The translations under genes and the position numbers were made by a program. The notes beneath the pieces are model-generated. The model did not search any database. It was not told the DNA's origin and saw only the letters and a list, made by a program, of their open reading frames with translations. Shown here one piece after another: positions 46,291 through 57,700 of a DNA stretch of 64,000 bases (the first letter of the stretch is position 1; each line of letters begins with the position of its first letter). Source of the DNA: Mycteria americana (Eukaryota > Chordata > Aves > Ciconiiformes > Ciconiidae); contig NC_134372.1 in the NCBI RefSeq assembly GCF_035582795.1, forward strand, positions 35,334,316 to 35,398,315, given 5' to 3'.

Positions 46291-49200
46291 GATACTGTCG
46301 ATCATGTTGGTATTTTATTTTTCTGCTCTACCTCCAGAAGTCATAACTAAAAGGCCACAGCAGTGTCGCAGTCATCACAGATACAGGTCATGTGTACACC
46401 TATGAATACAAACATATATGCCATTCTACCTATAAAAAGTAAGATTCATACAAATTTTATCTAGATTAATAGATTGAGGTCATTAGGGATCACTGGGTCA
46501 CATATTCTATTGTTTTATAAACCATGGACTTTAGAATGTACTCCAGTATCTGCTGTATTGAGCGGAAAACCTGTATTTTGTCTGAAATATTTTTTCCTGA
46601 AAGGCCTTCAACATATTTTTAAAATTCCAAAATATTTTAAGAATTCCATTAGAAAAAGACTTGACTTTATAATTTGAGTGTGTATGTCGTTATATGTAGC
46701 ATCATTATTACGTATACACATTTATGTAGTATGGAGTAAAATTATTGTGATTATGCACAATTTTCTAAGCAGATTGCAGAGCACAGAAAACCAAGTCAAC
46801 AACAGAAAAGCAGCTAGAAAAGTCCAGTGTGCCTGTGCATACTTTATTCTGGCTTATAATGCCCAAAACGAACTGGCTGCCTATCACTGTTCTATCAGTC
46901 GAAGTAGCACACTTCAGATAGTTCCAACCTTTCAAACTACCATCTGTTAAGACACAATCATAAGCCCACTGACAAGTGTTTGTCAGAAATCACTTCATGC
47001 TAATTGATCTCTTTTCCGACACACTTTAGGAGCTAATTTTTAAGACCTGAGAGCCATCATTACTACACATTAGTTGTCAAGATAACGACACAGCTGTCCT
47101 TTGGAAAAAAGAACCTAAACTACTTGAACTATCACAAAATTATAGGAGAATCGCTTTTAAACAGCCATGTTCAAAATTTTAACTGAAACGAAAGGAAGCG
47201 TTGGTCAAAACAACGTATCCCATCACCAACAGCTGCATTCTTTTGCATCATTAGTAAATTTAATTTTGTTTTGTTTACAGTGAATGAAGAGGTGCAATGA
47301 TCATGCGAAATCACTGGTGCAAGCGATTTTCATTCTTTTCAAGCATGCCTTCTTCCTGACATAATTATGCCTAATGATTTGTTGCATTCTGCATCTGCAG
47401 TAATCATGATTTCATCCTTATCTTTAATCACTGCATCTTTGCTATTCTTTCAAAGATGTGGTCAGCAGCCCTAGAGGGGCAGAAAGTTAAGGGGCCAGTG
47501 ATGGCAATGATGCCTGTTCTTACTAATGCCAGTGAAAATTTTGACAGTAATAGGGCAAAATACAGCATTCACTCTGTTATACGATGTTAAATGCCTGATA
47601 AATAAATCTCACCGTGTTAGTCATAAAGCTGAAGCCTGTTTACAATTTCCATTTTTGCTCAAAGTCTCTATTTATTCCCATCAACACGCAATTTCAATTT
47701 TAACATCTGTTGGAAAATCTGCCTGCCTATTGTTTGTCTCCAAAGAAAGAAAACCTTTTGTTATGGGCTGTGTTCCTGTTGTATCTCTGCAGTCAGCTGA
47801 GGAACACCTTGTGTAAGGCTCGGTCTATTCTTCTGGGGCCCTTGACAACTTTGAAACATCTAAAAAAGCATTGCTGCTTGGCTCTTTTCAGACCTTCCTC
47901 CAGAGAGCTGAGTATCTGGAGAAGGGGCCTACCCAGTCCTAAGGGAGGATGATCAATAGCACTTCTGTTGTAGATGAATCTTAGTCAAGTAATCTGCACA
48001 GACTTGAATTTTCCATTATTATGTAGATTCCTTCTGTAAGTCAATATCTAGATTGAATGTTCCCTGAGATGAAAGCATGGCTGAGAGGCAGATACATCTC
48101 AATATATGTGAAATAATGGGAAAAAAACCCAAACCCCACCTAAATTAGACCAGTCCTCAGTTGGACCCAGTTCTACTCCTACTGAAGCACCTTGTCTGTT
48201 CTTCAGTGGAACTTGAAGACATGTGGAGGGGTGAGCAAAAATAGAACTGCAGTATCCTCATCAATGAGCAAAAAGGCTAAAATCTTTTACCAACTCCTTG
48301 ATAAGAGGAGAAAAGGTTTAGTTTGCAAGGTCAGTCAGCTGAAACTTGCATTTCTGAAAATTAAGGAGTTAGCAATACCAGGCATATTTGTGGTTAAGAA
48401 AAACTCAATGCTCAGCAGGCAAAGCCATAAGAATCTTGGGAGCTGTTAAGGTGAACTGCAAGAAAAGAAGGGTCTATAAATAGGAAAATCCAAATAACCA
48501 ATGCTGTTATTGGGATTTTAAAATATAGGGTGTCTGTTAGACCAATTCTAAGGCCACCCAGTACCATCCTGAAGAAGCCAATACTGAGAAGATTCTGAAA
48601 ACTGCTGAAATCACACTAGAGAAAACACTTAAGAAAGCATCCTCTGTTAATAAAGAGAGAAGAAGTGATACAAGCAGGTGATTTCCAGCTCTAATTTTTC
48701 CAGCTTCTGGAAATCAGATATCTTGATCTCAGTGATATGGCTCCATCTTTGATAAATGTAGACATTTGGATGAGAACTCATATGTGAAGCTCCAAAATAG
48801 TTCATAAAAAATAAGTGGATTTGATTTTTTGAGGGAATGAAACTATACAGGTTTTCAAAAGTTTAATTGCTTTTCTGGTTAGATTCAATTTATATAGTTT
48901 ACAGTGGTTTAAGTTTATAAAGCTATAAAAGGAAGTCTAAAGACTGATGAAATATCTGTCAAAGAAATCAGGTATAGCTAATAACTCAACTAATTAACAA
49001 CAATCTGCAGTTATGTGATACCATTCATCCCCAGACATAAAAGTGGTTTGCAAATGAATTAATGAAACATACGCAGTAAAAAATATTATCTGCATTTTAT
49101 AGTGGGCAAATGGAGGCCTAGAGAGACTGAAGTGATTGCCATGGCAACAAAGAAAATTTGTGTCAAGACAAGGAAAAGTACACAGAATTTTTTTTACTGT

Positions 49201-50744
49201 CTTATGTAGCAGTCTCTTTTGAAATATTTTTTTGTCTTTTGTGCATATCTGTTGTTTCTTTCCCATCACTATCACATCTCTGCTGGCTTGTCTCAACTGC
49301 TTATTCCACACAGTTGATAGACATTTTCCAATTTGCAAGCCTTATATTAAGTAACAATTTTTTTCATTACATGTAATAGAACAATTTGATCTTTTGATCC
49401 TATTTGTATTTTAAAGTTGCCTTGTAATGAGACATGACAAAGAAGATATTATTTTAAGACATCTTAAAGCAGAAATAGCCTGTGCTCTCAACTGAGATAT
49501 ATGTATATCCACAAAAGAGAACTAATATCAAGGGGTTTATCTTCCAGCAATGAACTAGAATTAAGATTTCTTTTTCTTTGGATAGGAACACTGGGTAAAA
49601 TGCTCTGCTATTTTTCTTTAGGTTTTTAACTTTGGAATCAAAACTTTTAACTTTGGAATCAAATTTTCATTTGGCATGAACAGACATTACTCCGGTGAAA
49701 TCAGCAGCACATAATGAAGTTCTGGTCCAGAGTAACAAAGTAAGTTTGTTATCCTACATATATTTCTGTAGATGGGTGTTTTTTCTTCAGAAGCCCACAT
49801 ATGAAAGGAAGGGCTATCCCGACCCTGTGAACTGCATTCTCTTATCTTTAATAACTGGCAGCCATCAGACTTGCGCTGTGGAGAGCTGAAGCAACAGCTC
49901 AGCATCATTTTACACAGCAATAATTTTTCATTGCACGTCACTCCGGCTCCACAAGGGGTTGTAGGCTGACTTGCATGTGTCAGCTTCAGCAGCCCTTCTG
50001 GCTTGCTGCTTCTCTTAGCCAGGAGTGTGGGTTACCACCAGGCTTCGAGCCAACACCATCTTATTGATGCCTCCGTGGCACTTGCATTGGTGCTACTGTA
50101 ATTTGATTGCTTGTGATGTGCGTGTTGTCAGGATACCCAGACTGGCCAAATCCCATATGTGGGATCTGTTTTACCATTGTGTTCCTTCAGTTAAAACTAG
50201 TGAAATACCAAAAGAAAATTATCTTTTAGTACTAAGACACTAGTTCATCTCTGCATTTCCTTAGGTTTATGTAGCTGCAATTGCATTAATTTCTGTAAAG
50301 CAATTAATGGCCTGTGATTTACAAACCATATTTGCTGTGTCATATTTTTGAGTGAAGGTCTATTTCAGATTTCAAAAGTCAGAGTTCTGCATACTAGCAC
50401 TCCTCACCGTTTTAATATTTCAAGGTAAAGGCAGCTGAGCAAATATATTTGGGGCTTAACATAAGGCTAGGGGTTTTAGAAGTGTCTAGGTGACTGAAGT
50501 GCACACATCTCATTGACAGGAGCAATAGCAATGAGATTTCATTCAAAGTGTGAGAGCTGAGTACAGAGTATGAGGGCAACCACTTTCTCTTCCTCCTTTC
50601 AAACTCAGGAGTGTTAATGTTCCATGTAAAGTCTTGCCAGTCCTCTGCGCTTCACACAGACCTGGTCTGTGTGACAGGTAACTGTCACAGTTACAGTTGA
50701 GTAACAGTCTTACACTTGAGTAAGACACTTACTCAAGAAAAAAA
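46291..50744. other. Gene-free interval, possible conserved non-coding DNA at 46950-47430
   Basis: About 4.5 kb without a gene. The part 46950-47430 is dense in homeobox-type cores (GCTAATTGATC, CATAATTATGCCTAATGATT, AGTAATCATGATT) and low in simple repeats, which is the look of a conserved enhancer, but this is only an impression. A 19-base direct repeat (TTTTAACTTTGGAATCAAA) lies near 49624 and 49646. Confidence 0.35.
49085..49170 (-). mobile_element. MIR-like SINE relic, minus strand
   Basis: The run TATCTGCATTTTATAG, then AATGGAGGCCTAGAGAGACT and GAAGTGATTGCC, is the familiar reverse complement of the MIR core (ccccattttacagatgaggaaactgaggc, agagaggttaagtgacttgcc). Diverged, as expected of an old element. 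Confidence 0.6.
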
Positions 50745-51010
50745 TAGCTTGGAGAAAAGTGCAAAGAAGGGCAACTAGTGAGATGAGGGGAATAGAGACC
50801 CTGCTGTGCAGAATGAGAGAGATTGTGACTTACCAAAAGAGGTTCAGGAAAGCACTAATTCGTGCTCAAAAATAAATTAGGTGGGTAAACATTGTAGGGA
50901 GAAAAAGAACTGTTTAAGCTCAAGAAAATAACTTATGGTCTGCATTGTGCATGCACATTCAAGGTGGAAAGTGGAACGTTTCCAACAATAAGAGGATTGA
51001 GTTTCTATTT
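50745..51010 (+). mobile_element. Old CR1 fragment, plus strand
   Basis: GAGAAAAGTGCAAAGAAGGG, then GAACTGTTTAAGCTCAAG and a block ending near 51000 follow the order of the ORF2 C-terminal region of old CR1 subfamilies. The frame is broken by many changes. Confidence 0.5.
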
Positions 51011-51544
51011 CCAATATGAGGGGAAAGAAACCAACTGCAGTGGAGTTTTTTGAACACAGTGGAGCTTGATCAGTCCATGACTTAGTTGCCTGCAGCAGCA
51101 ATCCCTGCCAGGACTGTGTTTCTTTAAAGAAACTAGCTCTGTTGCAAAGATTGGGGATCATTAACTGAACATTGTGGAAACGTCTTATATAGTACAACAC
51201 ATTCTGCCACCAGCTATGCTAAAAACTGAACAAACAGGGGTAAATGGGTTGTCTTGTTTGCAGTGTTGTGCCAGCATTTTACCTAGGTGTGAAAGAACTG
51301 ACCTTCCCATTGTGAACCCTGATGAGTCCCTGAATTCACTGTATCTATTTAGGGAAAAAAAAGTAAACATTTAAATAGTATGGGAACCTACATACCCATA
51401 ACTTTACAGTTATATAGTTACTATGGTTATACAGTTACTCTGTGCATAAAGTTATACGTACAGGCAAGACTGTGGGCCTAAGGTTGTATATATAAATATG
51501 TAATAGTGGAGATTTAACAGCAGATCTCTAAAATATATAATGGA

Positions 51545-51850
51545 ATTAGGTTTTTTGCTTGTTCTTCACTTGCTACCCCTTTTCTTTCCTTTTGTATCCA
51601 CCTCATGCTTTTTATTGAATCCTTTATTTAGCTCCTATGTTCAGGAAAAAAGCTTGTTCACGTGCTCCTGTAGCCACAAAAACATTTTCTCATTTTTTCT
51701 GAGACTCACTCTGGCTTCTCATGTATCTTCCAGGCTATCTTTGGCATTCTACTTTTCCTTCCTTTTATTTGGCCTTTCTCATTTTTTTTTCTCCTGTTGT
51801 GTTTGCTATTTCTGTCCTTTCATGCTGATAGTCTCTCTTCACTCTAGGTG
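51545..51850. repeat. Pyrimidine-rich tract
   Basis: About 300 bases in which C and T dominate the plus strand. It makes a 104-codon frame rich in Leu, Phe and Ser (51540-51854) that I treat as chance. Confidence 0.5.
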
Positions 51851-53653
51851 TTGAAAAAAGTACAAGACAAGGAACATCCCACCAGGGAACTTAGACCTAA
51901 GTGCCGAAAGATGACTTTATTAATCTTGGTGGAATATCCCTTTTCCAGTACTTTTCTTTCCAAATAGTCTCTTCCTTCCCATTCCTATTGAGAAAGTTCT
52001 TATTGCTGTTCCTCCATTATCTTTACTCTCTGTTAGACTATTTCTTGCTCTTTTTTTTCTCTTTTTGACCATTACTCTACTCCTCCTGACTCAGTGTACA
52101 GCCTGAATACAATTTTGCTAGTATGTGTTGCTGAGGTTGGATTCAAAACCCTTACTCATTCAGTGAAGTTTCCTTCATATCAGAGCCATTATTCTGTGTG
52201 AATATAACAAATGCGTGTTGCCTACTGCAGAATCTCAATGCTGTGGATTTATAGCAAAGAATTTATGTGAATAACTGTGTCACTCTTTAAATATGGGGGA
52301 TCCCGTTTCAAATAGAATACCATGTTCAAAGGTATTGCAGGTTTAGTAGGGACAAATTCCCAATTCCTAATTACTTAAAACTTATCAATTTACAGATACT
52401 TCATTTACAAACACATTCTGCTTTGAAGCCTGACCTTACCAAAAAAATAAGCTTTTGGGGGAGATTTAGATGTTTTACTTTGTAACTAATTATGATAAAT
52501 GAAAACTACATGAGTATGGTTAAACATGCATGCCCGGTGTAATGGTTAAATTCTGATGGCATACTGCAGAAAAGTCTTGAGGATTAAGATACTCTCTTTT
52601 CTTCTGGGATTATGATGGGCGAGGACTGGTTTCAGTGGACCTACGGCAACTCAGACTCGTCTAATGTCGGGATGAATAGGGCTGTTGGTTTACCCTGAAT
52701 GTGTAAACTGCTGTAGGCATTGCGCTGCTGCTGCAAAAGCAATTAATATTTGGAAAGTAAACGCTAACCTGGTAGCTGTTTAATCATGTTGTTAGAAATC
52801 TAAGGCAGCCCCCTCGTGGCCATTTGTGTTCTGAAACAATTGTTGTTTCAAAACCCCTTTAAAAATAGCCATTGTTTGGAGGAGAAATGAATGCTTCCCA
52901 ATTTAAAATTTCTACTGTGTACGGTTACACTTGTTGAAGGTGTTGATAACACCAATCACCTGTGGTGCTAATAGAGGTCAAGGCCAGTTTTTGTGGGGTA
53001 TTGATCTGAAATGATTGAATTGCCAGGAGCAGTTCCCTAAAGCCTGGCCTACAGCGGCAATCCTACTACATGCCTGGCTTCAGCATTGGCAGAGGTATGT
53101 TACACGAACAGAATCTGTACTATCCCAAATCTGCGTGGTTGTCTTCTGTCACAGGACACTGACCCTCTGTTTCTTTTGAACTACATTGCACAGAGGGCTG
53201 CATATTCTTCCTGGGGCATCTTGAATTTTTTTTTTTAGTTCCTGCCTGTCCCCAGATCCTGTAATGACCTGCAGTCACCTTGTCTTTGCTAACTATCTGC
53301 TCAGTTAAATATTAATGTCTTCCAACTGCTTAGCTCAACCTTACTTACATTGTTTTGACTTTAATCCTTATTGGCAGTTGTGGTAACAGAACTCAAAACA
53401 CAAACAGTGGCTTGAAGAGAAGAGCTGGGTTGTGAAACAGATTGTGAAGAGATGTCATGACAGATGAGAGGTGCTAATGCTAAGATGGATGAGACACAAA
53501 GTCGAAAGCACTGAGAAGTTCAGAGGGGAAAAACCCTGTGCTTTAAATTTGGACCAGGTGCCTTTTGTGTAGCAACGGGTCAGAGCTAAAAGCAAAGCAT
53601 GGCTTCCTGGAGTTATGTGAAGAAGTTCAGTGAATTACGGTTTGGGTTTTTTT

Positions 53654-53673
53654 GGGGGGGGGGGGGGGGGGGG
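53654..53673 (+). repeat. Run of 20 G, about 650 bp upstream of SHCBP1
   Basis: Twenty consecutive G follow a T run and a short GGG. Such a tract can form a G-quadruplex and is a place where sequencing or assembly often errs, so its true length is uncertain. Confidence 0.9.
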
Positions 53674-53929
53674 AATTGCTGGGGTTTTTTTACATTTCTG
53701 CGGCCATGCTTGACTGATCCTTCTCTCAGCGTGCTGTGGAAACACCTCTCCGTAGGGACAGAAACCCCTCTGGAAGCAAACCCCTGCTTTGAAGAGGCGC
53801 TGCCCATCCTCGCCGGCACTTCTGTGTTTTGCCTAGTAAGAACGGACCCAGTTTATCCGGTTGGTTACGACTGACAGCTGGAAGTTTTTAAGCGTTCTTT
53901 TCCGTTTCCGACCTCTCCGGCTGCCACTC

Positions 53930-54760
53930 TTCTCCAGAGGAAGCCCGGCCAGCCTTCTGGAAAACGGGAGGGTACCGGTCACAGTCATCCCCGCCGCCGG
54001 GCACAACCGCGGGTAACGGGAACACCCGGCGGGGCAGCGCCGGAGCCCCACGACCAGCCACTCGCCCGACCGGCGGGGACGCGCCCGCGGGCACCGCCGC
54101 ACCAGCCCACCCCGGCAGAAACGGCCGCCCAGAGGCGAGGCGGCCCGGCCCGGCCCGGCCCGGCCGCGCAACGGCCCCGGCGCTGCCCGCCCTCCCGTTG
54201 CGGCCGCATCGCCCGCGGCTGCCGCTAGCCAATCAGGGCGGCCGCTGCCGGTGACGTTGCGGGGGTTAGCTGCCGGGGAAGTTTGAAATTTCAGCGGGCG
54301 GAGCCGCGCGCGCGGGCGGGCAGCATGGCCGAGCCGGGGCCGCCGGGCAGCGCGGAGCCGGCGGGACCGCAGAGGGACGGTCAGGCCGCGCTGCCGGCCG
54401 TGCTGCCGGCCGTGAGCAGCGCTGGCCTACGGGAGCGCGCCGAGGAGGCGAAGCCAGGTAGGGGCTCCCTGTCCCGGCGGCCGCCCCGCGGAGAGGAAGG
54501 GCGCGGGGCCACCTACGGCCGGGCGCGCCCCGGTTCCGCCGCCGCTCGGAAAGGGAGAGGCGAGCCGCGGGCGGGCCGCTGGCACCGTCCGCCCCGCTTC
54601 AGGGCAGTGCAGGCAGGGATGCGCGGCTTGCCCGGGCGGCTCTGCAGCTGCGGAAGGCGACGCTGGAGGCTCCTCCTCGGCGTGAGGCGGCTGCAGCGGG
54701 GCGAGGGGCTGTGGGATCAGACCAGGCTGCTCGGAGCTGCTCCCGTCCGGGGCTGGAATA
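53930..54760. promoter_or_regulatory. SHCBP1: CpG island over the SHCBP1 promoter and first exon
   Basis: A GC- and CpG-rich block surrounds the SHCBP1 start codon and falls away to AT-rich DNA on both sides. It includes five tandem CGGCC units at 54141-54165. The likely transcription start lies a few tens of bases before the ATG at 54325. Confidence 0.85.
54228..54290 (+). promoter_or_regulatory. SHCBP1: SHCBP1 core promoter: CCAAT box, CRE-like site and CHR-type element
   Basis: An NF-Y-type CCAAT box (GCCAATCAG, CCAAT at 54229-54233), a half-CRE TGACGTTG (54252-54259) and a TTTGAA element (54282-54287) lie within 60 bases, the last 38 bases before the ATG. CCAAT boxes with a downstream TTTGAA cell-cycle homology region are the known layout for genes switched on in G2/M through DREAM and MuvB. 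That fits SHCBP1, which acts in cell division. The sites are seen; the binding is inferred. Confidence 0.6.
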
Positions 54761-57700
54761 CCTGCACGGAGGGAGATTGCGCAACCTCCCCGGGCAACCG
54801 GTGCTGCTGCTTGGCCGCCCTTACGGGGAAAGTGTTTCTTGTGTGCAGTCCGCCCCCGTGCAGGTGCCCATAGGGAGGCCGCGGTGCCCAGGGCCGTCCC
54901 CAGGCAGCGTTCGTAAGGCTGCTGGTGCGTGGGGTGGGGACCGGGCTAGAAATGGTGCCCTGCGAGGGAACGCAGGGATGTCTTTGGAAATAAACACAGT
55001 AAAGTAAAAAAAATTTTTTCTTCTTTTGGTTATGAACTTCTGGTGTATATCTCAGGTGCGTACCGCGGGCATTTAAATCAGCGTCCAGGAACACGTATGT
55101 GTTTGAAACACTGACAGAGGAAAAATGCTTCCCGGGAAGCGACTCCCCTGCCCTCTGCCTTTATAGCACAATGTTGGAATATCGGTGCTTTTAGTATCTC
55201 TTGACTCTCATTGCTCAGCGCCAGGTCGTTATTCATATGTGGTTATAGGCTTGCAGTTTGTAAACAAAGAGCGAGCTAAATTAAATTGCTTGTTCTGGAA
55301 TGTATGCTGTGCTCTGGAATTCACAGTGTGGCGTGTTCAGGGTATTGCTGTCATAGCTGCTGGATTTGGTTATGGGTGTGTAGGAAAAAAGTTCTTATTT
55401 ATGGTGTAAATGTAACATAGCTATAGTTTTACAGGAATCTTAAAATATTTCATAAATCATACTTGATTAAAATCACCTTTTCATTTCCTTCCTTTACATG
55501 TTATTACGGTGGTTCTGCTACAAAGAAAAGTTATATTGTCTAAGCACTTCTAATTGGCTCATACACTGGTTCTGATTTTTGTTTTGTTGATTGAGTTTGG
55601 CTCCAGATATGTAAGAACTTTAACAAATTCGAGGTCAAAACTGCTAGCTTTCATAACACATCCTGAAATGTAAGGGATGTGTTAGAAATAAAATGTGATT
55701 CTTTTTAAATTTTTTTTAGGTATATAGTAAAGGTCAGACTGTAGTCTAATGAAAATGCAGAGGCCTATGGATTGTAAAGAATCAAGTTACGGACAATGAG
55801 GGTGTCTTGAGCTGTTATACTAATGAAAAGGGGAAGAAAAAAAAAAAAGACCTGAATCATCATCACCCTTGGTTTACTGCAGTCCTCTCTCTAATATTTT
55901 CTGAACTTATGGATGACCAGGCCTGAGAGATACTGTAAGACCAACAGTGACTAAGTTCACTGACTCTGTAATGAGAACACAAGTGGAGACACTTTTTTGG
56001 AGACTTCTGAAGGGGTGATGATATTGCATCGAGCCCTTCAAAGTAAAGAATTGGCCAATGTCCATTTAAGTGGGCAAAAAATTACAATGCTGTGTCCCTT
56101 CTGTCTAAATATGTTGCTTGGAATTTCCATGGAGACCTGAGGTGTGGAGACGTTGTTATTTGTTAATTTATAGAAATACAAAAAGAATGCTTGTACTGAA
56201 GAACAGGAAAAGGCAACTGTGAAAACCCATCTTTAGCTGAGACTAGTATCTGCAGTTTTATTAGGCATTTTACTTATATTTTGCTCTTTGCTCACAGTAA
56301 TCCTGTGCATTATTTTGGATCAGTTGTATGTGGGATCAGTTGGTTCCAAAATCATTTTGATTATTGCTTGATGTCACGTCTGGGTGATGCAGGCAGTGTA
56401 CTAACAAGGCATAGTATGTACATGAATGGTAATGTATTACTGAAAGGATTTTAGATCTTGCATATAGAACAAAGTAAATTAGCATGTAACTGCAGCTCAG
56501 GGCAGGTGGCAACAAATAAGGAGATCCTCTTTTGGGACAGGGTAAATATTCTGAAGAAGAGAGCAAGTAACCAAGTAAGATAGTCTCTTCACCAAGGATA
56601 ATTTAAGATGTATTGTAGAAAGCAGGTTTGTGATAGATCTTGGGCTGAACAGGAATTCTTTGGGAATAGAGTGATGATTGCATTGAACTGACAGTTTGTG
56701 GAGCTTGCTTTGTTCCCACTCCTCTCCCCAGATCTGCTCCAGGAAGATGATGATTCCTGTAGTGACTATGGCAGTCGTGACAAACCAGGGACTGCTTTAG
56801 GAAGGACTGTGCCAGATGGGAATGTGCTTTTTCCAGATATTTTTCACACTGATCATCTTTTGTTTTACGAGCGATTTAAAGCCTACCAGGATTACATCTT
56901 GGGTAAGTAATTTCTTAGCAGAGAAAGAACATGTAGTCAGGTTTCTTGCAGTCACTGTTTAAATGATCCAGTTTAAATGGAGTCAATTCTGTATTAAACT
57001 GTGAGATGCTCTTAATAACGGAGACTAGAAATGATGTAGTGTACTGCCATCACTTATGCTGTAACCTCAGCTGCTCTAGCTGGTGGACCAGGAGGTAATG
57101 GTTTTAATATAAGTAAATAAAATCTGAATGATTGAAAGGAAAAGGTGCTAATACCAAATTCTGTGCCTTGGTTTAACTGATCTTACTAGAACATTTTTGT
57201 GTGTAGTAAGACTGTTTAAGATAAGGCACAAGTTAGCTGTTTAATACCACTGGCACTGAAACCTTCAGTACCTGGAAGGCTGAGTACTGGATCTCTTCTT
57301 CCAGAGAAGCACAAAACAGATGACTCTCCAGCTCTCTCAGTACTGAGAGAGACAGCAAAAATGCTGACAGTTATCATGAGCAAAACAGAATTAAGTCCAA
57401 CTTTAGATGTGGTAGAGGAACACTTCAACTGTATTGACTTTCATTATCCAATGATCTTGAAGACTTTTCTTTCTTTCCTTGCATGAATGTACTGTCTTCA
57501 ATTTCTTTTTAGCTGACTGCAAAGCTTCTGAGGTGAAAGAATTCACAGCTGAGTACCTGGAGAAGGTCCTTGAACCATCTGGATGGCATGCAGTCTGGCG
57601 CACTAATGTGTTCGAGGTCCTTGTTGAGGTAAACGGAATGCGGTTGCTCAGGCATTTGTCTCCAATTAACATCGTTTACCTCTGTAACAGACAGATAATT

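Larger units (their letters stand above)
51011..53929. other. Gene-free interval upstream of the SHCBP1 island
   Basis: No gene seen. Two pyrimidine-rich stretches (51545-51850 and 51960-52090) give a hydrophobic chance frame. A 20-base G run ends the interval at 53654-53673. Confidence 0.45.

Noticed and set aside
51540-51854. 104-codon hydrophobic plus-strand frame
   Set aside because: Pyrimidine-rich DNA reads as Leu/Phe/Ser by chance; no signal of splicing or homology.
53833-54232. Minus-strand open frames upstream of SHCBP1
   Set aside because: GC-rich island DNA with no recognisable domain; a divergent transcript is possible but not supported.
54283-54873. 196-codon open frame through SHCBP1 exon 1
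   Set aside because: It begins upstream of the real ATG and runs past a good donor site at 54458 into the intron. Splicing to exon 2 restores the known protein.
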